Shown here: positions 43,594 to 53,560 of the stretch, one piece after another
Numbering within the stretch: the first letter of the stretch is position 1
Layout of the letters: each line of letters opens with the position of its first letter
Origin: CALKYB01 sp964510575
Lineage (GTDB): Bacteria > Bdellovibrionota_C > UBA2361 > SZUA-149 > CALKYB01
Length of the DNA stretch: 64,000 bases
Reading direction: 5' to 3'
Assembly: GCA_964510575.1 (NCBI GenBank)
Contig: CAZECN010000007.1
Coordinates: forward strand, 33,230-97,229
Made by a program: the position numbers and the translations under genes
The notes under the pieces: generated by a model
What the model saw: the letters and a program-made list of their open reading frames with translations, nothing else
The model's database searches: none
What the model was told of the DNA's origin: nothing

Positions 43594-44931
43594 ATGACAG
43601 TAAATAGGATAGTGACACTGCTATTTTGCTTTTCTCTATTATTACTCTCGGCTTGCTCCAGCAAGAAGGCGGCAGTCCCTGTAGGACACATCCCGAAGTC
43701 TAAACCTGTGACTACAACAGAAGAGCAATACGGCCATACTGTTTTACAAAAGATGTCTGAGAAATGGTCGCTAGACTACAATGACCCCAGGCTTGATAAG
43801 ATTAACGAAATAGTAGACCGACTTACAAAAGCAGCCAACGCTGATCAGGAACCTTGGCATGTTTATCTTTTCAAAGCACCAGAAGTAAAGAACGCTGCTG
43901 CTACCCGAGGTAATCACGTTTTTGTTTGGTCTGGAATGCTTGACTGGATTCAAACAGACGACGAGCTAGCTACCATACTTGGTCATGAACTAGCCCATGT
44001 CTTGGCAAGGCACACCGATCCAGATCCAAATGAAGAGGTTAAAAAAATGCTAATACGGGTTGGAGCTATGGCCGCCGGTATTGTAGTTGCCCGTGGGGCT
44101 GATGGAGGTCAAATTGGTACCAACCTAGGTCAAGTAGCAGCAAATGTAACCGAACAGTTAGGTAGAGGTATTCTGGTCAATCCCTACTCTCGGCAATTAG
44201 AACATGAAGCTGACCATGTTGGTTTGATGATCATGGCTCAAGCCGGATACGATCCTAGGCAGGCACTCGTCTTTTGGGAGCGAGCCAGTAGTGACCCATC
44301 TTTTGGTGGATCAAAATCGGCTTTTTTCTCAACCCATCCTCCTGCAACAGACCGGCTCGGTGCCCTAGAAGAAGCAATGCCGCTAGCAGAACAAAGAAAA
44401 GCTGGAACTTACAGGCCAACTAACCAGATACACAATCACGGAAAACCCACTCCGAAACAGGCTCTCCCAAAAAATGATGCTAGTATCTCTTTGCCAAAAA
44501 AGAACGAACAATACGCTCAGGGCTGGACTGACAAGTATTACGACGGTAAAGAAAAAAGACGAATTGACTCGCAAGAAAGCAGATCACCTACTGCTACCCC
44601 GTCTAGAAACAACTTGTCTAGAAATAGCCGGTCTGGAAGTAGCCAGTATAATGCTAGCCAGTCCGGAGTTAATAAATCAGGCAAAAACGTTCCAACTTTC
44701 GCAATTGGTGACTCAACTAAACAAGACGTGATCAAGCAGACAAGATGGAGAGTTGCGGCACAAAAAGCTTTTCTTTATCAGAGCGCATCCAAGGCCTCAA
44801 AAAAAATTGGAGAAGTTAGAAAGGGTGGGAAGATTACTTCAACAGGTTCCTCTGGGGAGTGGCTCAAGGTTATTAAGCCTGATAATGGATTTATACTTAG
44901 GAGCGATATTGCTCCCGTGTTTGGAAAGTAA
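43594..44931 (+). CDS. M48 metallopeptidase lipoprotein with C-terminal SH3b-like domain
   Basis: A lipoprotein signal (FSLLLLSAC, lipid-bearing Cys21) is followed by an M48 protease domain of the LoiP/BepA type with zinc motif HELAH at 131-135 and LEHEADHVGL as third ligand. It has no TPR repeats. A Ser/Asn-rich linker (about 330-375) leads to an SH3b-like end (QSASKASKKIGEVRKGGKITST...GEWLKV). It is likely tethered in the periplasm and active in outer-membrane protein quality control. GGAGAG precedes the start. Confidence 0.88.
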   Translation: MTVNRIVTLLFCFSLLLLSACSSKKAAVPVGHIPKSKPVTTTEEQYGHTVLQKMSEKWSLDYNDPRLDKINEIVDRLTKAANADQEPWHVYLFKAPEVKNAAATRGNHVFVWSGMLDWIQTDDELATILGHELAHVLARHTDPDPNEEVKKMLIRVGAMAAGIVVARGADGGQIGTNLGQVAANVTEQLGRGILVNPYSRQLEHEADHVGLMIMAQAGYDPRQALVFWERASSDPSFGGSKSAFFSTHPPATDRLGALEEAMPLAEQRKAGTYRPTNQIHNHGKPTPKQALPKNDASISLPKKNEQYAQGWTDKYYDGKEKRRIDSQESRSPTATPSRNNLSRNSRSGSSQYNASQSGVNKSGKNVPTFAIGDSTKQDVIKQTRWRVAAQKAFLYQSASKASKKIGEVRKGGKITSTGSSGEWLKVIKPDNGFILRSDIAPVFGK

Positions 44932-44942
44932 TAAACGAGATT

Positions 44943-45293
44943 ATGATAAAGATATACTCCTATTCGAAATGCTCAACCTGCAGAAATGCAGTAAAATTTC
45001 TCGAAAAGAAAAAGCTAGACTTCAAAGTAATCGACATCGTTGAAAACCCGCCCAGCAAAGCTGACTTGAAAAAAATGCTCAAATTCAAAGGCGGCGAATT
45101 AAAGAGGCTATTTAACACCTCAGGGCTAGTATACAAAGAGCTTGGCTTAAAGGATAAGTTAGACAAACTATCAAAAGACGAAGCTTTAAGTTTGCTTACA
45201 GAGAACGGCAAGCTCGTGAAGCGTCCTTTTCTTCTAAGTGATGACTTAGGCCTAACAGGTTTCAAAGAAAAAGAATGGCAAGAGAACCTCTAG
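44943..45293 (+). CDS. ArsC/Spx/YffB-family thioredoxin-fold protein
   Basis: 116 residues with YSKCSTCRNAVKFLE at the N-terminus, so both Cys of a CxxC pair are present, and KRPFLLSDD (the Arg-Pro of ArsC-like folds) later. Family members are arsenate reductases or transcription regulators; an arsenic operon is absent here. It starts 11 bases after the M48 lipoprotein gene and ends directly at the stop of the convergent waaA-lpxK gene. Confidence 0.85.
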   Translation: MIKIYSYSKCSTCRNAVKFLEKKKLDFKVIDIVENPPSKADLKKMLKFKGGELKRLFNTSGLVYKELGLKDKLDKLSKDEALSLLTENGKLVKRPFLLSDDLGLTGFKEKEWQENL

Positions 45294-47687
45294 CTAAGAA
45301 GCTGCTAACTTCTCAGTTGTTTGTTTAGCCTGCTGTTTATCTTCAAAACTCACTTTAGAACTAATTTTTTCAATGGCCTCTTCAATGACTCTTGGTGTTT
45401 CCTTACCCACCATTCTAACTTTTAGTGGCACCACCCAGATATCTTCTTCCTGAACCATATTGAAGCGACAAAGTTTGGTAGCATCTTTCTCTGTCACCAA
45501 AACTGGTTCAACCAGTTGCCGAGATAGTTCTCGCCAACCACTCTCAGTCCAAGAGAAGTGATCAGGAAAAAAAGCTCGCTTCTTAACCTTAACTCCACTG
45601 GTCTCAAGCATTTCACTAAACTGTCCAGGCTGAGCCAATGCAGTCACTACCGAAGCATCTTTGAAGTCAGACAAAGCTCTTTCCTGCTCACCATCAATAC
45701 TAATCGCCTGATCTGCACTCAGCTGTAAGAACACTATCGAACTTGGTTGATAACGTTCACGAACCAAGCTTACAGATTCCTCGAACTTCTCTTTATCTAT
45801 TTTCCATTCCCGAAGTACAAAGACTACGATGTCAGCTCGACGAAAGGCTTTTCTTGGATTTTCTCTAAATCTCCCAGCAGGAAGCAACTTTGGCTTGGAC
45901 CAGCGCTCAACAAAATTTGGCTCAGAGGGATCAACAAGTAAAAGATTTAAGTCTCTTTTCAACCAACGATGTTGAAAGCCGTCATCCAGTAAAATTACGT
46001 CACCTAGGTTGTTCTCCTTAACAAAGCTAGCTCCCTCAACTCGCTTTTTAGCGACAACAACCTTCACATCAGGATCATACTTTCGACACTGCATTAAGGC
46101 CTCGTCTCCCACATCCTCCACCTTATCGTGTCTGCCAACTAAATGAGGGCCTTCTAGGTTTCCCTTGTAACCTCTAGTTACAATAACGGGACGTAGTCCT
46201 TGCTTTCTAAAAAGAGCACATAAAAATGAAGTGGTTGGCGTCTTACCGCTTCCCCCTACTGTTACGTTACCTACACTAATCACTGGTAACTCGGCGCCTA
46301 GCTCTTTAAGTAGTCCGATATCAAATAATAGGTTCCTGACTCTAGTTCCAAAACCAAATAAAAAGGAAAGTCCTGTCATCACTAAAGGTAAGATAACGGC
46401 AGGCCTTAGTCCGTAGTCAGCTTGGGTAGAAGAATTACCCGCAGACGCTAATAATGGGAAAACTTTGTCGGTGGTCCCACTAGCCTGCTCCCAGGCATTA
46501 AATGCTCCTTCCGAAGCATTTGAGTGTTTTTCTTGATCATCAAAAAGATCGAACAAGACCTCTTCCAGCTGACTAGAATCTTCAACTACGAATATCCCTC
46601 CAAATTCCTCAAGCAACTCTACTTCTTCAAGAACATTGCTGTGATGGGGGCCGACTATCACTGGCACCATGGCCACGGCAGGCTCCATTGGATTGTGCCC
46701 ACCAATATCCACCAGAGTGGCGCCCACAAAAGCAACTGTGGCAACTTGATAAGCAGCAGATAGTTCGCCAATAGTATCAAGTAGCAAAACATCTTCACCC
46801 TTACCTGACTCAGATCTTTTACTAAAATCCACACCAGCCTCTTCTAGCAGAGCTGCAACGCTTTCGAATTCTTCTGGATGCCGAGGGGCAACAATCATTT
46901 TCAAGTCAGGTAGGCGAGCTCTTAAATTCTTAAAAACATTAACCACCTGTCTGTCTTCACTGGGTCTTACACTGCCAGCGACAAACACTTTATCCTCTGG
47001 CTTAAAACCAAAGTTAGCGAGCATCTTGCTTGGATCAGCCCTCAACGGAAGCAAGTTGTCATATTTTGTTGTTCCACTGACAACAACTGCCTCTTGGTCA
47101 CAGCCAAGAGAGACAAACCTCTCTTGGTCTCTGTCACTCTGAGCCGCCACTACACGGGCATGAGTCATCAGCGGTCCTAAAAAATTTTTGAAAAACTTAT
47201 ACCGACCCCAAGAGTAATCAGAAATTCTAGCATTTACGATAGCTAGCGGAATATCTCTCTTCTTTATTTCACTTAGAAGTACTGGCCAAATTTCGGTTTC
47301 AGCTAGGATAAACAGATCAGGTCTCACTTTAGCAATTACCCGACTAACAGCTTGCGGATAATCGAAAGGTAAGAGAGCAACGTGAGGACTCAATTTGAGA
47401 GCAGCTGCTTTTCCAGTCTCGCTGGTGGTAGAAATTACAAAGCGATATCCTGGCCATGATGATTGTAGTCTTCGCACCAGAGGTTTAATTCCATTCACCT
47501 CACCTACTGAGGCCGCATGAATCCAAACTGTTTTTTCTTCACTTCCTGCTTGAAGATGCTTCCAATCACCAAAACCATTTCTTTCAGCTGAACTAAATGA
47601 AAACTTTGGCAAAAGCCCCAGTAGTATTCCAATCAAAGGGCCAACTAACCTAAGAAAAGAATTGTATAACCGAAGGGGCCAGGTCAT
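45294..47687 (-). CDS. waaA-lpxK: Fused Kdo transferase (WaaA) and lipid A 4'-kinase (LpxK)
   Basis: One uninterrupted 797-residue frame. Residues 1 to about 415 are WaaA/KdtA: HAASVGEVNGIKPL (with the catalytic Glu63), AETEIWP, VAGSVRPSED, APRHPEEF and GGHNPMEPA. From about 435 it is LpxK: FGTRVRNLLFDIGLL, P-loop GNVTVGGSGKT (473-483), VVTRGYKG and LDDGFQHRWLKRDLNLLLVD. The first half adds Kdo to lipid A and the second phosphorylates its 4' position; both act at the inner membrane. In most bacteria these are separate genes. It overlaps the msbA-like gene by 4 bases. Confidence 0.93.
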   Translation of the reverse strand: MTWPLRLYNSFLRLVGPLIGILLGLLPKFSFSSAERNGFGDWKHLQAGSEEKTVWIHAASVGEVNGIKPLVRRLQSSWPGYRFVISTTSETGKAAALKLSPHVALLPFDYPQAVSRVIAKVRPDLFILAETEIWPVLLSEIKKRDIPLAIVNARISDYSWGRYKFFKNFLGPLMTHARVVAAQSDRDQERFVSLGCDQEAVVVSGTTKYDNLLPLRADPSKMLANFGFKPEDKVFVAGSVRPSEDRQVVNVFKNLRARLPDLKMIVAPRHPEEFESVAALLEEAGVDFSKRSESGKGEDVLLLDTIGELSAAYQVATVAFVGATLVDIGGHNPMEPAVAMVPVIVGPHHSNVLEEVELLEEFGGIFVVEDSSQLEEVLFDLFDDQEKHSNASEGAFNAWEQASGTTDKVFPLLASAGNSSTQADYGLRPAVILPLVMTGLSFLFGFGTRVRNLLFDIGLLKELGAELPVISVGNVTVGGSGKTPTTSFLCALFRKQGLRPVIVTRGYKGNLEGPHLVGRHDKVEDVGDEALMQCRKYDPDVKVVVAKKRVEGASFVKENNLGDVILLDDGFQHRWLKRDLNLLLVDPSEPNFVERWSKPKLLPAGRFRENPRKAFRRADIVVFVLREWKIDKEKFEESVSLVRERYQPSSIVFLQLSADQAISIDGEQERALSDFKDASVVTALAQPGQFSEMLETSGVKVKKRAFFPDHFSWTESGWRELSRQLVEPVLVTEKDATKLCRFNMVQEEDIWVVPLKVRMVGKETPRVIEEAIEKISSKVSFEDKQQAKQTTEKLAAS

Positions 47688-49474
47688 TGATTAAACTTTA
47701 CTTTGGATTGATCTCCACTGCTAATCTCAGAGCTTCCAAACTGCATGTCATGAAGTTTGGTATAAACTCCCTTTTTAGACAGCAGTTCCTGGTGAGAACC
47801 AAGCTCAACTACTCGACCCTTTTCAATCACAGCTATTTGGTCCGCGGTGCGCACAGTTGCAAGGCGGTGAGCGATAACAACAACTGTCCTTCCTTGCATT
47901 AAGTTCTCAATTGCTTCCTGGACAAACTTCTCACTCTCACTATCCAAGGCCGCAGTTGCTTCGTCTAGTACCAAAATTGGAGAGTTCTTAATCAAAGCTC
48001 TAGCAATCGCCAAGCGGGCGCGTTGACCACCAGATAGTCTCAAGCCCTGCTCACCAATCACAGTATCCAAACCCTCTGGTAAGTCCTCGATAAAGCCCAG
48101 AGCATTTGCTGCTTTGGCAGCTTCCTTTATTTGCTCAATACCAGCATTAGAATCCCCAAATCCAATGTTAGCCGCAACAGTGTCATTGAAAAGAAAGGTA
48201 TGCTGGTCCACTACCGAAACTATATCCCGCAGAGACTTTAGGCTAACATCTTTCAAATTTTGGCCTGATATTAAAACCTTACCTGAGGTTGGATCGTAAT
48301 AGCGCGGCAACATACTCACAAGTGTTGATTTACCACCACCACTAGGACCAACTAATGCCAAAGTTCCACCTTCTGGAACTAACAAATTAATGCCTTCAAG
48401 CACGTGCTCTCCATCAACAGAATACTTAAAGCTCAAGTCTTGAAACTCGATTGAAGATTTTTCAAGAACTAGGTCTTTTGCACCTTCGGCTTCAACAATA
48501 TCCACCGGCTCGTCTAGCAACTCAAAAATTCTTTCTGCGGCTGAAAAACCTGTCTGAATTGTATTATTTATTTTTCCAAGCTTCTTTGCTGGGTCGTACA
48601 TTAGAAACAAAGCTACTAGAAAAGCTATAAACTGCCCTTGAGTTCTAGTACCATCAATTACAGTAGAGCCGCCGTAAATTATTATTGCTGCAATAGCTAA
48701 ACTAGAAAGCACCTCATTAGTTGGAGAAGATAAAGCTCCATATCGCTCAGCCTTTTTTAAAGTCTTGGTCAAAACAGAGTTCTCTTGCAAAAACCTCTTT
48801 TGAATCATCTCTTGAAGATTAAAAGATTGAATAACCTTATAGCCGGCGATGGTCTCACCTAGGTTACTCGTAAGTCCTCCAAACTGATCTTGCCCAACTC
48901 TACTATGCTTCCTGACTTTCTTACCGAAACGAATAATTGGATAAATTGCCAAAGGAAAAATAAATAGAGCAACAGTACCAAGAACAGGATCTAGCCAAAC
49001 AGCAGCAAAAACCAAAGCTACAATACGAAGAGAGTCCCTAAGCAAAGCTGCTGAGGCATCAGTTAAAGCAGTTCGAACCAAAAGAGTGTCATTGGTCATT
49101 CGGGAAATAAGATTTCCAGCTCTACTTGCATTGTAGAAAGAAGGGGAAAGATCCAAAAGCTTCTTGTTGATATCATTTCTTATGTCCTGCACTATCGAAA
49201 GACCAACAGAAGCGGCAAGATATTGCTGAATAAATCCGAACCCAGCTCTAAGAATAGCAAAACCAACTAGTAAACCGGGGATTAGGTAAAGCATCGATTG
49301 GTCTTGTTCACCAAAAATTTTATCCAGTATATTCTTCAGCAGGAAAGGAATAATCCCATCAGTCATTCCATAAACTGCCATCGCACCAACCGCGATCATA
49401 AACTTTGCCTTGTGCGGGCGAAGGTAGGAAAGCAAACGCTTTACTAGTGCTTTGTTTGAAGTCTCAGTCTTCAA
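47684..49474 (-). CDS. msbA: MsbA-type lipid A exporter (ABC)
   Basis: A half-transporter of 596 residues with six TM helices (about 15-300) and an ABC domain: Walker A GPSGGGKST, signature LSGGQRARLAIARAL and Walker B ILVLDEATAALD. In this position, between lpxB and waaA-lpxK with 4-base overlaps on both sides, it is most likely the flippase for lipid A-core rather than a drug exporter. Confidence 0.9.
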   Translation of the reverse strand: MKTETSNKALVKRLLSYLRPHKAKFMIAVGAMAVYGMTDGIIPFLLKNILDKIFGEQDQSMLYLIPGLLVGFAILRAGFGFIQQYLAASVGLSIVQDIRNDINKKLLDLSPSFYNASRAGNLISRMTNDTLLVRTALTDASAALLRDSLRIVALVFAAVWLDPVLGTVALFIFPLAIYPIIRFGKKVRKHSRVGQDQFGGLTSNLGETIAGYKVIQSFNLQEMIQKRFLQENSVLTKTLKKAERYGALSSPTNEVLSSLAIAAIIIYGGSTVIDGTRTQGQFIAFLVALFLMYDPAKKLGKINNTIQTGFSAAERIFELLDEPVDIVEAEGAKDLVLEKSSIEFQDLSFKYSVDGEHVLEGINLLVPEGGTLALVGPSGGGKSTLVSMLPRYYDPTSGKVLISGQNLKDVSLKSLRDIVSVVDQHTFLFNDTVAANIGFGDSNAGIEQIKEAAKAANALGFIEDLPEGLDTVIGEQGLRLSGGQRARLAIARALIKNSPILVLDEATAALDSESEKFVQEAIENLMQGRTVVVIAHRLATVRTADQIAVIEKGRVVELGSHQELLSKKGVYTKLHDMQFGSSEISSGDQSKVKFNQ

Positions 49475-50688
49475 ACCTCAACTCCTGCAAGCTCTAGGGC
49501 AATCGTTGCAGCACGCTCCGAGGCCGTGCCTCCCCGTCCATCTTCTTTTTTCAGGTGCAACATAGAGTGGACTTCCTCAAGTTTTTCTTGAACTCGATTG
49601 GAATATTCTTCTTCCACTAAAAATTTCTCCGCTTCAGAAGCTAAATTTCCTGCCGTTACCTGTTCTTGAAGCAACTCAGGTAAGAACTTATCATTGGCCA
49701 AGATATTTGGCATGGCGAAACTCTTTAGCCCGCGAATTAACAGCTTCGCTATCCAGTAGCTGACACCACTCATTTTATAGGCAACTACCATAGGAGCCTT
49801 AGCCAAAGCTCCCTCAACTGTCACCGTACCAGATGCAACCAGAGATACCTTTGATAAGGAAAGCACTTCAAAGGCACTACCTTCCACCAAAACAATTCCA
49901 GAATCCTTGGAAATAAACTCTTCTATAAATTCCTTTTTCAAAGATGGAGCCACCGGCAGAAGGGCTTTTAGCTGCGGATGATCTCTCTTCAATAGTTGAT
50001 AGGCTTCCACCATAACAGGGAGTAAAAGCTCTATTTCAGCTTTTCTACTACCAGGCACTATACCGACTAGTTCAGAATCTTCAGGCAGACCTACATTAGA
50101 TAAAAAATCTTTTTTCTTAGGCCGCACAACTTCAGAATCTAAAAATGGATGCCCCACATACTCCGCTTGCACACCAGAGTCACTGAAAAATTTCTCTTCA
50201 AAAGGAAAGATTGGAGCAACTTTGTCTATGTAGCGCTTAACCGTTTTTATTCGGCCTTTTCTCCATGCCCAAATGGTAGGCGTAATGAAATGCATTATTT
50301 TAGGAGCACTCGAAAAATTCTTACTCTTCTTGATTGCACGAGCCAGAAAGAAATTAAAATCAGGAAAGTCTACCAATACAATAACGTCTGGTTTTCTCTG
50401 CTCAGCAGCTTCAACCAAACTATTTAATGCTTTCTTCAAGTCGCCAAGTTTTCCAATAACTTCGGTGAAACCCATCACAGAAGCTGCAGTCTCAGAATCG
50501 ACTATTGTCTCAACCCCAGCCTCACGAAGGGAAGTCCCTCCCATGCCAAAAATTTCAACTCCAGGAATACGGCTGGCAATGGACCTGGCAAGATTCGCAG
50601 CATGGAGGTCGCTGCTAGCTTCGCCAGCAACCACCATCACCGAAAGATTGGCTGAATCTAAACTTTTTGAATTCTCTGGAAGTCCCAC
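49471..50688 (-). CDS. lpxB: Lipid A disaccharide synthase
   Basis: A GT19 glycosyltransferase of 405 residues joining UDP-2,3-diacylglucosamine and lipid X. VVAGEASSDLHAANL at the start, IFGMGGTSLREAG, HFITPTIWAWRKGRIKTVKRYIDKVAPIFPFEE, YVGHPFLD and GIVPGSRKAEIELLLPVM are family blocks. It is the first gene of the lipid A operon on this strand. Confidence 0.95.
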   Translation of the reverse strand: MGLPENSKSLDSANLSVMVVAGEASSDLHAANLARSIASRIPGVEIFGMGGTSLREAGVETIVDSETAASVMGFTEVIGKLGDLKKALNSLVEAAEQRKPDVIVLVDFPDFNFFLARAIKKSKNFSSAPKIMHFITPTIWAWRKGRIKTVKRYIDKVAPIFPFEEKFFSDSGVQAEYVGHPFLDSEVVRPKKKDFLSNVGLPEDSELVGIVPGSRKAEIELLLPVMVEAYQLLKRDHPQLKALLPVAPSLKKEFIEEFISKDSGIVLVEGSAFEVLSLSKVSLVASGTVTVEGALAKAPMVVAYKMSGVSYWIAKLLIRGLKSFAMPNILANDKFLPELLQEQVTAGNLASEAEKFLVEEEYSNRVQEKLEEVHSMLHLKKEDGRGGTASERAATIALELAGVEV

Positions 50689-50820
50689 ATCCCTCTCTAA
50701 ATCTGCGGTAAAAGACTAGGCTTTATAAACGAGATTAACCATAGCTCAAAGCAATGTTCCCGCCTTCTTTTAAGCATAAAAATAATATCCATATTTGAAA
50801 ATAAGCTCAAGCCTCCAAGA

Positions 50821-50863
50821 CCTCAATTCCTATTTAAGTTCAAGGAACTTAGAATAGTTGAGG
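50821..50863. other. Long imperfect hairpin between lpxB and the AsmA-like gene
   Basis: CCTCAA, TATT and AAGTTC pair in turn with GAACTT, AATA and TTGAGG (50821-50863, about 16 bp, loop of 3). AAGCCTC at 50809-50815 can compete by pairing with GAGGCTT at 50860-50866 or its second copy at 50884-50890. The 319-base divergent gap otherwise shows only a TATAAT at 50981-50986, a possible -10 box for the AsmA-like gene. Confidence 0.45.
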
Positions 50864-51007
50864 CTTTGATTTCGATCTAAAGTGAGGCTTTTATCTGGGT
50901 TTCGTCAAAGTGGTTTATCAATGCTATGTCTCTTGCCAACGTCTAATTTGGGAGACAGAACTCAATAGGCCTAATTTCATTATAATTTACGAGCCCTTAA
51001 ATCTACC

Positions 51008-53542
51008 ATGAAAAAACTCTTCTTAATCTTAGTCGGCCTAGCCGTTTTAGCTGGAATTGCAGTTACAGTTTTATTGTTCAATCTCAACCCAGTGATTGAA
51101 AAATTTAAGCCACAACTCACCCAGAAGATTTCAGAGGCAGTTAAGCAACCGGTCGAACTTGGGGGAATTAGTGTTCAGTTTGTGCCAACAATTGGCTTGG
51201 CGGTGAAAGACATCACTATTGGCGAGGGAGAAGAGAAAACCTCTGTCGATCAACTACTTCTTAAAGCCAGTCTTTCAAATATGATGTCTGGAAAACTTGC
51301 TGTTTCAAAATTTGAAATTGACGGCGGTGAAGTTAAGATTCAGCGTTCGGCCTCGGGCGATTTAAAAGTTGGCGGAATCGCCTTAAACAAGAAGGGCGAA
51401 GAAGCAGCTACTCCTGAAGTTAAATCCTCTGAAAAAGACCCTAAGATTTCCTTTAGTGTTGATGAGGCTGAGATTAAAAACCTCAAGGTTCATTTTCAAG
51501 ATGAAAGCATTAGCCCTTCTCAAAATTTCCAAATCTCAAACTTCGGTGTCAAGGTTACGGAAATTAGTCTTGAAGAAGGTAATCAGAAAGGCCTAATAGA
51601 CGCCGGCTTTTCGTTTTTAGGCAGGCAGTCTGACAATTTCAAACTAAACGGAGCCTTGAAAGGTTTCAACGGTGGTCTTCCAGATGGCAACTTAGATTTA
51701 AACATCTCATCACTGGACTTGAAGCGTCTAAGTAAGATTCTTCGAGCCTACAAGATCAACACTGGAGATATTTCTTTGGATGAGGAGTTAGCCTTAAAAA
51801 GTAAGGTTTCAATGAACGGTGGGCAACCTGTCATTGACATTAACCTTGATGGCTCAGCTGCCGCTATCGCGATGAAAGGCCTCTTCAATAAACAAAAGGG
51901 AGAAAGCTTTAATCTATCCGCCCAGGCTAAACTGGAAAACATTTCCAATATGGCTACCAGGTTAGACAACGTAAAAATCAAACTAGGTGGTATAAATCTC
52001 CAAGCCTCTGGAAATATTGTTCCTGGTGGAGCAGCCAAGCTAAAGGTAAAAACTAGCTCACTTCCTCTAGGAGAATTAGCTAAGTTCGTTGAGCCAGTCG
52101 TGAATTATCAACTAAAAGGTAATTCTTCTTTCGACCTCTCGATCGACAAAGGCCAAAAGCTAAAAATATCAGGCCCTATGAAGCTAAGTGGAGTTTCTTT
52201 GAAAGCCCCTGTAGGGGATGGAGGTATTCCCGTCTCTGGAATTGACGGAGATCTAGAATTTAAAGGAGAAAACCTCGATATCAAAGGCATGGCTCTTAAC
52301 GTAGCCGAGCAAACCATGGTGGTTGATGCCCAGATCTCTAATTTCTTAAAACCGAATACCAATTTCAACGTAAAGTCTGAAAAGTTAGAGCCTGGCAAGT
52401 TAATGGCTGCAATTGGGAAAGAAAATAAGTCCTTAGACAAAGCTTTTCTAAATAAGGTCAATCTCAGTGGAAACTATTCCTTAAGTGGAAATGGAAAAAT
52501 TAAACTGGTCGCTGGGGAAAGTAGCGTAGCAGAAGTTCCAATCGAAAGCGTTTCTCTAAATGCTGCGCTCAATAAGGACTCAATTCGTATAACTGACTCT
52601 AAGATCACATCTTTCGGAGGGAATCTTGGATTCGCCGGCCTAGTAAACAACGCTCCCGGTGGAGTCTCAGACTTTAAAGTCGATGGTTCGACTTTTGATG
52701 CGGAAGTGATTTCTAAGACTTTTATGCCTGACTCAAAAATTTATCTGACAGGCACTATAGAGTCAGTAAAGTCAGCAGTCTCTACTAAACTATCAAACCC
52801 TATTGGCACAGCTCGTGGAACATCTTCGGCCAAAGTTGGTAAAGGTGCGATTGAAGGAATAAATATTATTGGTCAAACCCTTGGCGGCATGAAGGGTATC
52901 CCCGGCTTGGGGGTGCCTTTGAACCAATTTGTTCCTGATGAGAGAAAGGAGGTGCTTCAGGCTACAAACACAGCTTTTGATTCCTTAACCTTCGAGTCTT
53001 CTTTAAAACTGGGCAAACTCAATATTAAAAGCTTCGATCTAAGTCATGACTTGTATCAGCTAGATGGAGATGGCTGGATTGGCATTGCAGACGGGAGTAA
53101 ATCTATTCACGCTCGGCTTAGGCTAACTGCCAAACTGGCTGACAGTATGATTCTAAAAGAACCAAAGCTTGAACTTATTCAAGATAGAGATGGTGGAATT
53201 GTAGTTCCGGTCCTAATCAAAGCCTCAGCTGGAGGCCGGACACTTGTTCTCCCTGACATGAAGGACATTATTCAACGGGCTGGTCGAAACACAGCGAAAA
53301 AGGCTGCTGTAAAAGAATTGGACAAAGTGCTGCCTGGTCTTGGAGAAGTAGGAGGAGGGTTAGTTGACGGACTCCTTGGTGGTAGCAGAAGAAAAAGACA
53401 GCCTAGCTCCCAGCCGCAAGACTCTGGAGAGGAAACAATCGCTCCAAAGCAAAATACTCCACAGCAAAATAATAGTGGAAGTGAACTTGGGGAAGCTCTT
53501 GGTGGAGCTGCTGGAAAGGTCCTTGAAGGTCTGTTCAGATAG
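51008..53542 (+). CDS. AsmA-like envelope protein
   Basis: An N-terminal TM anchor (LFLILVGLAVLAGIAVTVLL) followed by the AsmA start LNPVIEKFKPQLTQKISEAVKQPVELGGISV. A long beta-rich, Asn/Ser/Lys-rich repetitive body follows, as in AsmA/YhdP/TamB-type proteins that bridge the periplasm and take part in phospholipid transport or outer-membrane biogenesis. The C-terminus (after about 780) has a Gly-rich part with Gln/Asn/Pro. 844 residues. Two glycan-type genes follow on the same strand. Confidence 0.85.
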   Translation: MKKLFLILVGLAVLAGIAVTVLLFNLNPVIEKFKPQLTQKISEAVKQPVELGGISVQFVPTIGLAVKDITIGEGEEKTSVDQLLLKASLSNMMSGKLAVSKFEIDGGEVKIQRSASGDLKVGGIALNKKGEEAATPEVKSSEKDPKISFSVDEAEIKNLKVHFQDESISPSQNFQISNFGVKVTEISLEEGNQKGLIDAGFSFLGRQSDNFKLNGALKGFNGGLPDGNLDLNISSLDLKRLSKILRAYKINTGDISLDEELALKSKVSMNGGQPVIDINLDGSAAAIAMKGLFNKQKGESFNLSAQAKLENISNMATRLDNVKIKLGGINLQASGNIVPGGAAKLKVKTSSLPLGELAKFVEPVVNYQLKGNSSFDLSIDKGQKLKISGPMKLSGVSLKAPVGDGGIPVSGIDGDLEFKGENLDIKGMALNVAEQTMVVDAQISNFLKPNTNFNVKSEKLEPGKLMAAIGKENKSLDKAFLNKVNLSGNYSLSGNGKIKLVAGESSVAEVPIESVSLNAALNKDSIRITDSKITSFGGNLGFAGLVNNAPGGVSDFKVDGSTFDAEVISKTFMPDSKIYLTGTIESVKSAVSTKLSNPIGTARGTSSAKVGKGAIEGINIIGQTLGGMKGIPGLGVPLNQFVPDERKEVLQATNTAFDSLTFESSLKLGKLNIKSFDLSHDLYQLDGDGWIGIADGSKSIHARLRLTAKLADSMILKEPKLELIQDRDGGIVVPVLIKASAGGRTLVLPDMKDIIQRAGRNTAKKAAVKELDKVLPGLGEVGGGLVDGLLGGSRRKRQPSSQPQDSGEETIAPKQNTPQQNNSGSELGEALGGAAGKVLEGLFR

Positions 53543-53560
53543 AAGTTTAGATCAGCAAAT

